Shown here in pieces: positions 8,250-17,302 of a DNA stretch of 64,000 nt. Origin of the DNA: Ancylomarina sp. DW003 (GTDB taxonomy: Bacteria > Bacteroidota > Bacteroidia > Bacteroidales > Marinifilaceae). How positions within the stretch are numbered: the stretch's first letter is position 1; every line of letters starts with the position of its first letter. The notes under the pieces were generated by a model that saw only the letters and a list, made by a program, of their open reading frames with translations, was not told where the DNA came from and did no database searches. The position numbers and the translations under genes are program-made. The stretch covers positions 310,001 to 374,000 of the forward strand of contig NZ_JAKJSD010000001.1 of the NCBI RefSeq assembly GCF_029029505.1. Reading direction: 5' to 3'.

Positions 8250-9653
8250 TTATCTGGAATAATTCTTGCGAAGAACATTTCTTTGAATCTTAACAAAGAC
8301 CTTCTCTACCCCATCGTGTGGACCTCTGGCAGGGTATTGATAAACTTTCCCTTCCGGATCTATAATGATATAAGTTGGGAACACTTTAATCTTATAATCC
8401 TTTAGAATAGAGTTATCTTTATCAATTAAAACTACAGGCCAATTAGCCTCAGATTGTTTCAGTTTATTTCTAAATCGAATAGGATCAACATCACTAGCCA
8501 AACTTAGAAATTCGATATCTTTTCCAAAGGCTTCGTGCAACTTCATTAACAACTTTGCATCCCGTTCCCAAACTGAGTTTGTTGTGTTACAGAAATTTAA
8601 ATAAAGGTATTTTCCCTTATAATCAGACAAAGCAATACAACCAACTTTAAAATCGGGTGCACTCGTATTTTTTAACAAATGAGAAAGCTTTGCTAAATAA
8701 TTCTTCGTTAATCGATTCACTTCATTACTCTGTGAATTCTGCTCAATATTTTTTAGAATTCCAATCGCTTTTCTTCTGGATAATAAAGCATTCTGTGTTC
8801 CGTCATATACCGATTTAGCTAACAAAACATCTCTAAAATTCTTATCCTGATAGATCGTGTAATTCTGCATCAATTTGTCTAACTCCTGATAGGGCTCTCT
8901 GGTTTCCAGAATCTTTGCAAACTTAGATTTCTCTCTTCTGTGGAAAGCTGATGCTAAAGCATTATTGTAAACTTTGTTAAATAAAGTTGTATAAGCCGTA
9001 TTACTTAATTCTAATACTTGATTAGAAAAGTATTTGTTCTCTAAACTGATGTAGGCCTCAGGTCTCGACAAATAATCAAGAAAACCCAAGCGGTATTTTA
9101 AATAAGTTTGAAAATATGCATTCTTAACAGGTGCATATTCCGAATTCATTTCTTTTGCAAAACCGATACCTAGCGATGATGAACGCTTATTGTAAATACT
9201 TTCAAAATTTTGATTGACAAAATTGTCAAATTGATTATCAAACTGACGAATCAAACTATTTAAACCATTCTTATCTGCATTTCGAAAGCCTAATAAGATA
9301 TCTTGTGGTGTAAAAAATGGATCTGTTTTTTGAGCTGGTGATAGGTCTCTTTTGGGAGGTAGACTCAACTGATATTCTTTATCACCTTCTGCAAAAAAGT
9401 AACCTCTAAAAATGCCTAAAGGCAGAAATACCATCTGCGTTTCATCAATATCAAATTCTACTGAAAACCGTCCTTGCTTATCAAGTTGCATAATGGCCAA
9501 CTGCTTCTCCGTTTTCGAGAATGCATCATCGTAACACAACACCTTTATCTGCGTATTCGCATAAGCAGCGTGTTGACCAAACAACTTCACTTTTTTAGCA
9601 AATGAGCTTTGTACGCCAAGAGTCAGTATCAGTAAAATAAGTAATGATCGCAT
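8250..9653 (-). CDS. Secreted thioredoxin-fold protein lacking the CxxC active site
   Basis: The ATG at 9653 gives a clean signal peptide (MRSLLILLILTLGVQSSFA). A longer in-frame start at 9713 would spoil it. The mature protein (about 447 aa) has an N-terminal strand-rich region, a long helical middle, and a C-terminal TlpA/thioredoxin-like domain: KGKYLYLNFCNTTN, later WPVVLIDKD, KVFPTYIIIDPEGK with the cis-Pro. The position of the usual WCxxC reads TTNSV, so only a single nearby cysteine remains and classical disulfide exchange is unlikely. It lies 73 nt downstream of coaD on the same strand. Confidence 0.8.
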   Translation of the reverse strand: MRSLLILLILTLGVQSSFAKKVKLFGQHAAYANTQIKVLCYDDAFSKTEKQLAIMQLDKQGRFSVEFDIDETQMVFLPLGIFRGYFFAEGDKEYQLSLPPKRDLSPAQKTDPFFTPQDILLGFRNADKNGLNSLIRQFDNQFDNFVNQNFESIYNKRSSSLGIGFAKEMNSEYAPVKNAYFQTYLKYRLGFLDYLSRPEAYISLENKYFSNQVLELSNTAYTTLFNKVYNNALASAFHRREKSKFAKILETREPYQELDKLMQNYTIYQDKNFRDVLLAKSVYDGTQNALLSRRKAIGILKNIEQNSQSNEVNRLTKNYLAKLSHLLKNTSAPDFKVGCIALSDYKGKYLYLNFCNTTNSVWERDAKLLMKLHEAFGKDIEFLSLASDVDPIRFRNKLKQSEANWPVVLIDKDNSILKDYKIKVFPTYIIIDPEGKVYQYPARGPHDGVEKVFVKIQRNVLRKNYSR

Positions 9654-9726
9654 ATTCTTCAATTTCAAAAAACATAGGCTATTCAAATCAGAATATCTGA
9701 TACAAATAGCCAATTAATCTTATCAA

Positions 9727-10200
9727 TTACAACTTATAAGCTTCAGAGTCTTGAACCTTAGGAACGAACTGAGATGCATCACCACCATGGCGAATAATAT
9801 CACGTACAATGGTCGATGTAATCATCGTATGCTCTGGAGTCGTCAATAAGAAAATTGATTCCAAATCGTATTCCATCTTCTTATTTATTTGAGCAATGGC
9901 ACGTTCATACTCAAAGTCGGCAGCCGTACGCAAACCTCTTAGAATAAACTGAGCATTTTTCGATTTACAATACTCAACAGTCAAACCACCGTAGATCTCA
10001 ACCTCAATTCGTGGATCGTTATTGAAGGTTTCCTTAATCCACTGAATACGCTTCTCAACAGGAAAAAATTGCCTTTTCTCGGCATTATAACCTATGGCAA
10101 TAACGATTTTATCGAACAAGGGTAATGCTCTTTCAACAATTGACTGATGTCCTACTGTAAAAGGATCAAATGATCCTGGAAATATGGCTACTCTTTCCAT
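9727..10200 (-). CDS. coaD: Phosphopantetheine adenylyltransferase
   Basis: CoaD adds AMP to 4'-phosphopantetheine in coenzyme A synthesis. The 157-aa protein begins MERVAIFPGSFDPFTVGHQS, with the nucleotidyltransferase GSFDPxxxGH signature. It also has the ILRGLRTAADFEYE segment and the terminal TSTIVRDI motif, all characteristic of bacterial CoaD, at the usual length. Confidence 0.97.
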   Translation of the reverse strand: MERVAIFPGSFDPFTVGHQSIVERALPLFDKIVIAIGYNAEKRQFFPVEKRIQWIKETFNNDPRIEVEIYGGLTVEYCKSKNAQFILRGLRTAADFEYERAIAQINKKMEYDLESIFLLTTPEHTMITSTIVRDIIRHGGDASQFVPKVQDSEAYKL

Positions 10201-10286
10201 CTTCTTAATTATAATTATTTTGAAGCCTCACCTAAAATGGGCTCATTTTAATATTCTACTTGAGCTAAATTACAAAATAATTCAGC

Positions 10287-12509
10287 CTATTTAATTTTAA
10301 TTTTCTTGTACGAACTTATAAACAAGATATTACCCATATCGTCGAATCCTGTAAACATATCCAATTTGTCACGGTCAACATCTTCTCTATTGAAACCTAA
10401 AATCGTTAGATCCGCATCCATCGATTTATTCATAATCTCCTTCTTCTTATCGGTATGATCAATTCCAATCAATTCGATATTATTAGACGAAATTGGCAAT
10501 TGTCCCGATCGAATAAGACTTAATAATTTATTCTGTTCTTTTTCAAGATCTTTTTCTGGATACATAGCAAAGATCTTAATCATACTCTTCTTCCAATCTG
10601 GGTGTCCCTGAATGATATAGGCCAAAAGAATCATCAAATTCGCATTTTCATAATCTTCTGATCCTATCCAAATATGAATCTCTTTGTGATACCCAAAACC
10701 TTTAAACGAGGTATTTAGAACACAAACATCAAATTGAGTTGATTCAATCAAATTATAGTTGTCAATCACGTAGTTTAACTGATCTGGCTCGGTACGAGAA
10801 TATTCAAAAAGAATTGAATTATAACCATGTCCTGATATGCTTGAAAGCTGCATGACTTGGGCAATTGCCGAAGTCATTGACGGACTAATAATCGTATCTA
10901 AGAAAACACGGTTACGACTTCCCGATGCCAAATTAATCAAGCGTTTCATCACATCTTTAGAGTCGTCATTCGTTTTTTCACTTAGAAATCCTTCCAAGTA
11001 ATGAATGTATGTTCCGAAACCATATTTATATGAAATCCAACGTAATAAATCAAAAGCAGAACGACGTTTGAATGTATCTTGAGAAATACAAATTGCAAAA
11101 GGCCTCCAACTCACTTCTCTATCAACTTTCTCGGCACGCTGTGCAAAAATTTGTAGATATCGACTCAATTGAAATACAACACCTCGGAAAAGTTTTGCAA
11201 GACCCCGATGTTCTTTATTACTCACATTTATCCCATAATATATCACACCCATAATCAGTAACGAAATAATAGCGTAAGTCATATTCATTTGGAACATAAT
11301 CCAGAATGAAAGAATCGCACCCATTAATGACAAATACCAACGTGAACGGAAAGTAGGTCGATACGATGGATCAGCCGCAAAATGCTCAAGGAATGAAATC
11401 ATACAAATGGCACCATATGTTACCATAAAGAACATCGAAATGATCTGGGCTACAAAATCAACATCGCCAATAAATATAAACACGAAGGCAATAATTATAG
11501 AAATAACTGAAGCATTCAGAGGTTCAGTTGTTTTTTGATTCTCTTTTTTCAACCATTTATTTAGGCCTTTCTGTGGAAAGATATCATCCATACCAATGGC
11601 CTGCAAGGTGCGTGGTGCAACCATAATTGAACCCAATGCCGATGATAATGAAGCGGCAGCCAATCCTATTGGAATAATTGGCCCCCATATGGCAATATTA
11701 CTCATGATAAGCTGATTGCTATCTAAATCTTCAGGGCTAGCTGAAACTGTAAATTTATAGGCAGCAAAAAGATAGACAACTAAACCACCAACGGTTGCCC
11801 AGATAGTCCCTCTCGGAATAGATCGTTTAGGATTCTTCAGCTCTCCAGATAAACCTAAGCCGGCTGCAAGCCCTGTAAATGCAGGGAATATAATCGTAAA
11901 TACATAGAAGAAGCTCTTCGGATTCTCAATAGTTGCATCTAAAATAATATCTTGAGGAGCATCGGTAGGTGAGCCAATAAAAAACATAAACAGTGAAACG
12001 CCTAAAGTTCCCACAACGACATACAAAACTTTCATCCCCATATTAGAGCCTCGCCACAAAAACAAAACTGAAAGAAGAACCATTGTAGGAATTGTAATTG
12101 CACGTTTATCATAGATCAGCCAACCAAAATCATTGGCTACCCATTGAATAACGGGATCGAATGCTTCGCCAAATGCAATAATATAAAAAGCAACCGATAT
12201 GGCTTGAGATAAATAAAGCGTAATACCAATTGCTGCTCCAATATTCAAACCGAACGATCGAGAAATGATATAGTATGCTCCTCCACCGAGGACCTTTTGG
12301 TTGGTCGCAATTTCAGCAACTGCCATAGCCGTTGGAATGGTAATCATATGCCCCAGAATTATAATTCCAATGACACCGATAAAACCAACATTACCGACAG
12401 CCCATCCAAAACGAAGAAACAAGATTGCACCAAGAATGGTAGAAATTGCTGTCATGAAAACAGGCAAAGTTCCAAAGGTGGCACTCGATTTAGTAAAATT
12501 ATTGGCCAT
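10287..12509 (-). CDS. APC-superfamily permease, cation-chloride cotransporter-like, copy 1
   Basis: The 740-aa protein has an APC/SLC12-type transporter region of about 11-12 membrane segments (residues about 15-430). It starts with TAISTILGAILFLRFGWAVG and contains conserved ISRSFGLNIGAAIG and SALGSIMVAPRTLQA stretches. A cytosolic C-terminal region of about 300 residues follows, resembling the C-terminal domain of SLC12 cotransporters (SYKYGFGTYIHYLEG, GHPDWKKS). Substrate is unknown: such bacterial proteins are usually labelled amino acid permease, but the C-terminal domain favours cation-chloride or related transport. A near-identical-length paralogue is encoded at 58673-60895. It follows hydF on the same strand. 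Confidence 0.8.
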   Translation of the reverse strand: MANNFTKSSATFGTLPVFMTAISTILGAILFLRFGWAVGNVGFIGVIGIIILGHMITIPTAMAVAEIATNQKVLGGGAYYIISRSFGLNIGAAIGITLYLSQAISVAFYIIAFGEAFDPVIQWVANDFGWLIYDKRAITIPTMVLLSVLFLWRGSNMGMKVLYVVVGTLGVSLFMFFIGSPTDAPQDIILDATIENPKSFFYVFTIIFPAFTGLAAGLGLSGELKNPKRSIPRGTIWATVGGLVVYLFAAYKFTVSASPEDLDSNQLIMSNIAIWGPIIPIGLAAASLSSALGSIMVAPRTLQAIGMDDIFPQKGLNKWLKKENQKTTEPLNASVISIIIAFVFIFIGDVDFVAQIISMFFMVTYGAICMISFLEHFAADPSYRPTFRSRWYLSLMGAILSFWIMFQMNMTYAIISLLIMGVIYYGINVSNKEHRGLAKLFRGVVFQLSRYLQIFAQRAEKVDREVSWRPFAICISQDTFKRRSAFDLLRWISYKYGFGTYIHYLEGFLSEKTNDDSKDVMKRLINLASGSRNRVFLDTIISPSMTSAIAQVMQLSSISGHGYNSILFEYSRTEPDQLNYVIDNYNLIESTQFDVCVLNTSFKGFGYHKEIHIWIGSEDYENANLMILLAYIIQGHPDWKKSMIKIFAMYPEKDLEKEQNKLLSLIRSGQLPISSNNIELIGIDHTDKKKEIMNKSMDADLTILGFNREDVDRDKLDMFTGFDDMGNILFISSYKKIKIK

Positions 12510-12557
12510 ATATTTTAAATCAATTACAGTTTAAGAATAGTGTGTGTTTAATATGAG

Positions 12558-13757
12558 TTATAGATTAAATGGTTCTACAGCTCTTTGATATATACCCTGC
12601 ACATAAGCAATGGCTAAACCATAATTACTAACAGGAATTCCTGCCTCGATAGCAGGTAAAAGTCTATTATGAATTTGTTTTTTTGTAATCATACAACCAC
12701 CACATTGAATAACCATTGCATAATCATGAATCGGACGTCGAATAGCATCAAGACCTGAAACAATATCAAAGTCTAACTCACACTTACAGTATTTTTTCAA
12801 CCAGGCAGGTAGTTTAAATCGTCCAATATCTTCACATGATACATGATGAGAACATGACTCAAGGATCAGAACTCTATCTCCATCTTTTAAATCGTCGATC
12901 TTAGGTGTTCCTTTCATATAATTTTCGAAATCACCTTTCTGACGTGCCAAAACTGTACTGAAGCTTGTCAATGGAATATCCTTAGGTACCAACTGTCCTG
13001 CCAAATCAAAAATCTGACTATCGGTAATGGCAAGCTTTGGTTTCACATTGGTTGTCTTGAAAAACTCTTCAACCTGATCTTGTTGAAGAACAATATTCAC
13101 GCAATGATTATCCAAAACATCTCTGATGAGTTGTACTTGAGGTAAAATCATTCGACCTGCCGGAGCTTCTGAGTCAATAGGACAAATTAACATCACCACA
13201 TCATTCGGTTGAATTAAATCACCAATGATGGTTTTAAAAACCTTCGATGCTTCAGGTGCCGTTTTCTTAATCAAGTCAATAATCTCATCGAAATTATCAG
13301 TTTTAACAGTTGAGAAATCTGCTACTGTAGTTTTATAAGTTTCCTCTAATTTTATTTTTAAATCCTCATCAATTTTCATCTCATCAGACTTGTTGTGCAA
13401 GATGAAAAATGGGGTTTTATAGTAGTTAAATTTCTTAATCAAGTCTTCTTCAAAACTTCCAAACACATTATCAGCAATAACCAAAATAGCTAAATCGATG
13501 GTCGATATAGAATGTATGGTTTTTTGAATTCGTTTCTCTCCCAAATCCCCGGTATCATCAATACCAGCCGTATCGATTAAAATAACAGGTGCATAATCCA
13601 AAATCTCAAAAGACTTTTTAACAGGATCAGTCGTTGTTCCTGCCGTATCAGAAACAATAGCAATTTGTTGATCGGCCAAGGTATTTATAATGGATGATTT
13701 ACCGTAATTTCTACGCCCGTAAATCCCTATATGTGTTTTGTGATCTTTCGTTTTCAT
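12558..13757 (-). CDS. hydF: [FeFe]-hydrogenase H-cluster maturation GTPase HydF
   Basis: HydF is the scaffold GTPase on which the [FeFe]-hydrogenase diiron subcluster is completed. The 399-aa protein has an N-terminal TrmE-like G domain (P-loop GRRNYGKSS at 14-22, DTAGI, NKSD), a dimerisation domain, and the C-terminal Fe-S domain. Cluster residues are C302-x-H304 and C352-x2-C355. The residue before C352 is Gln (IQCGGCM) where HydF proteins commonly have His. The gene starts 2 nt after the response-regulator gene on the same strand, so they are coupled. HydE, HydG and a hydrogenase are not in this window. Confidence 0.93.
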   Translation of the reverse strand: MKTKDHKTHIGIYGRRNYGKSSIINTLADQQIAIVSDTAGTTTDPVKKSFEILDYAPVILIDTAGIDDTGDLGEKRIQKTIHSISTIDLAILVIADNVFGSFEEDLIKKFNYYKTPFFILHNKSDEMKIDEDLKIKLEETYKTTVADFSTVKTDNFDEIIDLIKKTAPEASKVFKTIIGDLIQPNDVVMLICPIDSEAPAGRMILPQVQLIRDVLDNHCVNIVLQQDQVEEFFKTTNVKPKLAITDSQIFDLAGQLVPKDIPLTSFSTVLARQKGDFENYMKGTPKIDDLKDGDRVLILESCSHHVSCEDIGRFKLPAWLKKYCKCELDFDIVSGLDAIRRPIHDYAMVIQCGGCMITKKQIHNRLLPAIEAGIPVSNYGLAIAYVQGIYQRAVEPFNL

Positions 13758-13759
13758 AC

Positions 13760-14926
13760 TTAGTTCTTGTTGGCGCCAGCGTAAAGCAAAATATCTTGTT
13801 TTGTAATTTCTTTATCACCCAAGATAATTAATCGCTCAATAATATTTCTAAACTCACGGATATTTCCAGTGTAGTCTAATTTTAGAAGTTCAGCAATAGC
13901 ATCTTCAGCTATCGATTTTGGAGGTAAACCCATCTCTGAACAAATCATATCAATAAAATGTTGTGCCAACAATGGAACATCTTCAAGTCTGTCATTCAAA
14001 GCCGGAACTTTAATCAGAATTACACTTAAGCGGTGGTATAAATCTTCGCGAAATTTACCTAATCCAATCTCATCCGAAAGATTTTTATTGGTTGCCGCAA
14101 TGACTCTTACGTTCACTTTGATTTCTTTATCGCCACCAACTCGAGTAATCTTATTTTCCTGAAGAGCACGCAAAACTTTGGCTTGAGCTGATAAACTCAT
14201 ATCCCCAATTTCATCCAAAAACAAAGTTCCGCCATCAGACAATTCAAACTTCCCCTTGCGTTGTTTGTGAGCTGAAGTAAAGGATCCTTTTTCGTGTCCA
14301 AATAATTCACTTTCGATAAGCTCCGATGGAATAGCTGCACAATTCACCTCAACAAAAGGTTTCTTTACTCTGTTACTTTTTTCATGAATACGGTGTGCCA
14401 CAAGCTCTTTACCCGTTCCATTAGGGCCGGTAATCAGAACTCGAGCATCAGTTGGAGCAACTTTCTCAATCATATCATTCAACTCCATAATAGCTTTCGA
14501 TTCACCTATCATGTCGTACTTTTTACTCACCTTTCTTTTCAGAACTTTAGTCTCTGTCAAAAGAACAGCCTTATCAAGTGCATTCTTAATCGTGATTAAA
14601 ATTCGGTTCAAATCAAGAGGCTTTTCAATAAAGTCAAAAGCGCCTTTTTTAATTGCTTCAACGGCTGTATCAATATTTCCGTGCCCCGATATCATAATAA
14701 CGGGAACATCGAAAGCAATTTCTTGTAGTTTTTCCAAAACTTCAAGGCCATCCATCTCCGGCATCTTTATATCGCAAAGAATCACATCAAATTCATTCGC
14801 TCCCACCATTTTAATGGCTTCCATTCCGTTCTCAGCTAGACTTACCTGATAGTTTTCGTATGAAAGAATATCTTTCAAAGTATTACGAATACTTCTTTCG
14901 TCGTCGATGATTAAAATTTTTGACAT
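13760..14926 (-). CDS. NtrC-family response regulator without a DNA-binding domain
   Basis: The 388-aa protein has a receiver domain (residues 1-120, phospho-acceptor D52 in ILCDIKMPEMDG) and a sigma-54-type AAA+ domain (about 140-370). The latter carries Walker A GPNGTGKE (167-174), Walker B GGTLFLDEIG (232-241) and an arginine-finger region. Two features are unusual. The sigma-54 contact loop reads GSFTSA (214-219) instead of GAFTGA, and the protein stops soon after the AAA+ domain with no Fis-type helix-turn-helix. It may act from solution or contact a different partner. No sensor kinase is adjacent. It overlaps functionally in position with hydF (2-nt gap) downstream. Confidence 0.88.
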   Translation of the reverse strand: MSKILIIDDERSIRNTLKDILSYENYQVSLAENGMEAIKMVGANEFDVILCDIKMPEMDGLEVLEKLQEIAFDVPVIMISGHGNIDTAVEAIKKGAFDFIEKPLDLNRILITIKNALDKAVLLTETKVLKRKVSKKYDMIGESKAIMELNDMIEKVAPTDARVLITGPNGTGKELVAHRIHEKSNRVKKPFVEVNCAAIPSELIESELFGHEKGSFTSAHKQRKGKFELSDGGTLFLDEIGDMSLSAQAKVLRALQENKITRVGGDKEIKVNVRVIAATNKNLSDEIGLGKFREDLYHRLSVILIKVPALNDRLEDVPLLAQHFIDMICSEMGLPPKSIAEDAIAELLKLDYTGNIREFRNIIERLIILGDKEITKQDILLYAGANKN

Positions 14927-14969
14927 GCTATTGTATTAAAAGATTGACTTAAATATATTTTTATTCGCT

Positions 14970-15920
14970 CTAAGATATCGATTTTTCTGATTCACCTAAT
15001 GCTTTTAAGTAATCGAAAAGTGCACCTTCTTTCAATGCATAAGCTGATTGAAACAAAACAGACAATTCGCTTTCTTTTACCAGAAAATTGATGAAGACAC
15101 TCGCTATCACCATCAGATGAACACGAGCAGAGTCCATTCCCTCCATCTGCATTCTCTCTTCAAGCGTTGATTCTAAAAAACGCCTATGTAAGGTATTAAA
15201 ATCCTCAAGCTTTATATTGTAATGTGTTTGATCTGCTTTAAATTCGCTTTTCTCTTCAGCCAAAATAACCTGACGTAAAGTAGAAAAGGATCCCGATGAG
15301 CCTATCAATGTCTTTACAGAATAGGTTTTCAATGCTTCAATCAAATCACTCAATTTGTCTTTCAGGAAAGCTTCAATCTCCTCAAGTTCATCCATTTTTA
15401 TAGGATCAGAAGGCCGGAATTGTTCTAACAGTCGAGTCATTCCGATCGGATATGATTTCTTCCAAAAAATCTTCTCTGAGTTGGCTATAATTATTTCATT
15501 ACTTCCTCCTCCAATATCAAGAATAGCAACAACCTCATCATCCAGACCAACTGCTTCGCGGGTTCCGTAATAAATTAGTTCAGCCTCTCTGTTCCCGGAA
15601 ATCACTTCAATTTCTATGTCAAAATCTTGATGAATTTGCTTTACAAAATCCATCCCATTCTTAGCTGTTCTAATTGCAGATGTAGCAAAGCCAAAGGTTT
15701 TGATTGTGTGGTAAGAGTTGATAATTTGTCTCATCTCAATAAAAGCAAGATGAGCACGTTTTTGAGCCTCTTTGGTAATATAATTCTGATTAATTCCTCC
15801 CTCTCCTAGTTTCACCGGATATTTGGAACGATGCAGTATATTAATTTGCTTATCGGCTAAAATTTCAGCCACAAGTAAATTGAATGTATTGGTACCTAAA
15901 TCGATAATTGAGATACGCAT
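14970..15920 (-). CDS. Ppx/GppA-family phosphatase (exopolyphosphatase-like)
   Basis: The 316-aa protein has the family's ASKHA ATPase fold, with phosphate-1 motif IIDLGTNTFNLLVAE at the N-terminus and phosphate-2 motif ILDIGGGSNEI near residue 138. A GSSGSFSTL adenosine-like motif lies near residue 213. It is the short two-domain form without the C-terminal HD-like extension of enterobacterial Ppx. The family hydrolyses polyphosphate or pppGpp; which one applies here is not visible. It heads a long same-strand gene run. Confidence 0.88.
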   Translation of the reverse strand: MRISIIDLGTNTFNLLVAEILADKQINILHRSKYPVKLGEGGINQNYITKEAQKRAHLAFIEMRQIINSYHTIKTFGFATSAIRTAKNGMDFVKQIHQDFDIEIEVISGNREAELIYYGTREAVGLDDEVVAILDIGGGSNEIIIANSEKIFWKKSYPIGMTRLLEQFRPSDPIKMDELEEIEAFLKDKLSDLIEALKTYSVKTLIGSSGSFSTLRQVILAEEKSEFKADQTHYNIKLEDFNTLHRRFLESTLEERMQMEGMDSARVHLMVIASVFINFLVKESELSVLFQSAYALKEGALFDYLKALGESEKSIS

Positions 15921-16085
15921 AAGTTGATTGATTTTCAGTTTTAGAAATAGCTTTTATAAGGTATCGAAAGTAGTGAATTTTCGGGGCATAACCAGCTAAA
16001 TACAGATAAGAAAAGTTAACATCTAAGATCTTGATTCAGAATCAAAAACCCTTATCAAGCAAATAATATTGTGAACTTTAGACTT

Positions 16086-17150
16086 TTAATCAAAAGCATA
16101 AGAAAGCGAAAACACATTCGAATACTTTGCTATAGATTGATCTCCAATATCAGTAAGAGCATAGTCGAGTCTGAAATTTTTATAATGAATTCCTAAGCCC
16201 ATATTAGGTTGAAAAACCAATGATTCCTTTTGTTTAAAATCGGTTTCTCGCTGAATATTGCCTACTCCCATTCTCAAATAAATCAGATTTTGATATTGAA
16301 ATTCTAAACCCATATGCGGATCAATACTTATTGGATCTCCTTCAATCATGGTATGACGCTTGCCATCAAAAGTAAAATCAGCATCTATTTCAGCCAAAAC
16401 AGAAACCTTATCCGTTAATTTAAAGTCTCTACTCACACCTAAAATCAATCTGGGAAGCGTAATTTCCGTTGAGTTCTCGGGAATCTCATTTCCTGTCGTA
16501 TTGAAAACCTCCTCCAAATTATCAGTTTTAAATACCCAGGCATTAAAAGTCGAACTGGCATCACGCAGTAATGCTCCCATTTGCCATTTTCCTCTCTTAT
16601 ATTTTACCGCAGCATCAATTCCAAAACCATAGGCCGATGCAAAATCACCTGTATGGCGATAAATCAACTTGACGTTACCTCCAATAGACAAACCTTCAAT
16701 CTTAGTTTTCTTAGCATAGGAAAATAAAAAGGCATAATCTGATGCTGAAAATGTAGTAACTAAATCGTATCGAATATTTCCATCCTTATCGATTAACTCC
16801 AGCGTATTGGGAATATCATCAACCCCATATCGAATGATACTTAAAGCCAAAGTACTTTTCTCATCCAATTTTATTCCCAGCCCTACATAGTCGTAAGCTG
16901 CCATACCAGCAAAGTATTCAGCATGCATGGCTGATAGTTCATATTTTTTCTTTAAATCGACAAGGCTAGCGGGATTCCAGTAAGCTGATTCAACACCTTT
17001 TTGAGAAGCTACAGCCACATTTCCCATTGCGAAAGCTCTTGCTCCTACACCTACGGAAAGAAATTCATTACTATATTTTGGTGCTGAAATTTGCCCCACA
17101 GCATTTAAGCCTGAGATAATAAAGAATATTGCGATTAAGTATTTCTGCAT
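16086..17150 (-). CDS. PorV/PorQ-family outer-membrane beta-barrel protein
   Basis: The 354-aa protein has a signal peptide (about residues 1-19). It then shows the N-terminal family signature around FLSVGVGARAFAMGN, followed by GVESAYWNPASL, and alternating amphipathic strands to a terminal FSLSYAFD strand. This is the FadL-like fold shared by PorV, PorQ and related type IX secretion accessory proteins. No other type IX secretion gene is nearby, so membership in that machinery is possible but unproven. Confidence 0.82.
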   Translation of the reverse strand: MQKYLIAIFFIISGLNAVGQISAPKYSNEFLSVGVGARAFAMGNVAVASQKGVESAYWNPASLVDLKKKYELSAMHAEYFAGMAAYDYVGLGIKLDEKSTLALSIIRYGVDDIPNTLELIDKDGNIRYDLVTTFSASDYAFLFSYAKKTKIEGLSIGGNVKLIYRHTGDFASAYGFGIDAAVKYKRGKWQMGALLRDASSTFNAWVFKTDNLEEVFNTTGNEIPENSTEITLPRLILGVSRDFKLTDKVSVLAEIDADFTFDGKRHTMIEGDPISIDPHMGLEFQYQNLIYLRMGVGNIQRETDFKQKESLVFQPNMGLGIHYKNFRLDYALTDIGDQSIAKYSNVFSLSYAFD

Positions 17151-17244
17151 TATTTAGATTTTGGACGAAGCGTAAAAATACAATGCTTTTTTTAGTTCAG
17201 TGACATTCTCTATGAAACTTTTCAATGCATTCCGATTTTTAGAT

Positions 17245-17252
17245 TAATTTTG
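17245..17252 (+). promoter_or_regulatory. Bacteroidota -7 box (TAATTTTG) upstream of pssA
   Basis: TAATTTTG matches TAnnTTTG and ends 50 nt before the pssA ATG. No exact TTTG -33 is seen. Confidence 0.45.
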
Positions 17253-17302
17253 CAATGCTCAGAATATGAGAGCAAATTTATTGATCAAAACAATACATAA
17301 AA

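Noticed and set aside
10233-10250. TAAAATG-GGCT-CATTTTA palindrome between coaD and the permease
   Set aside because: Short, AT-rich and without a T-run; could be chance in this base composition.
16031-16045. TTGATT-CAG-AATCAA hairpin as a terminator upstream of the PorV-like stop
   Set aside because: A 3-base loop, no T-run on the correct side, and no need for a terminator given the gene directions.
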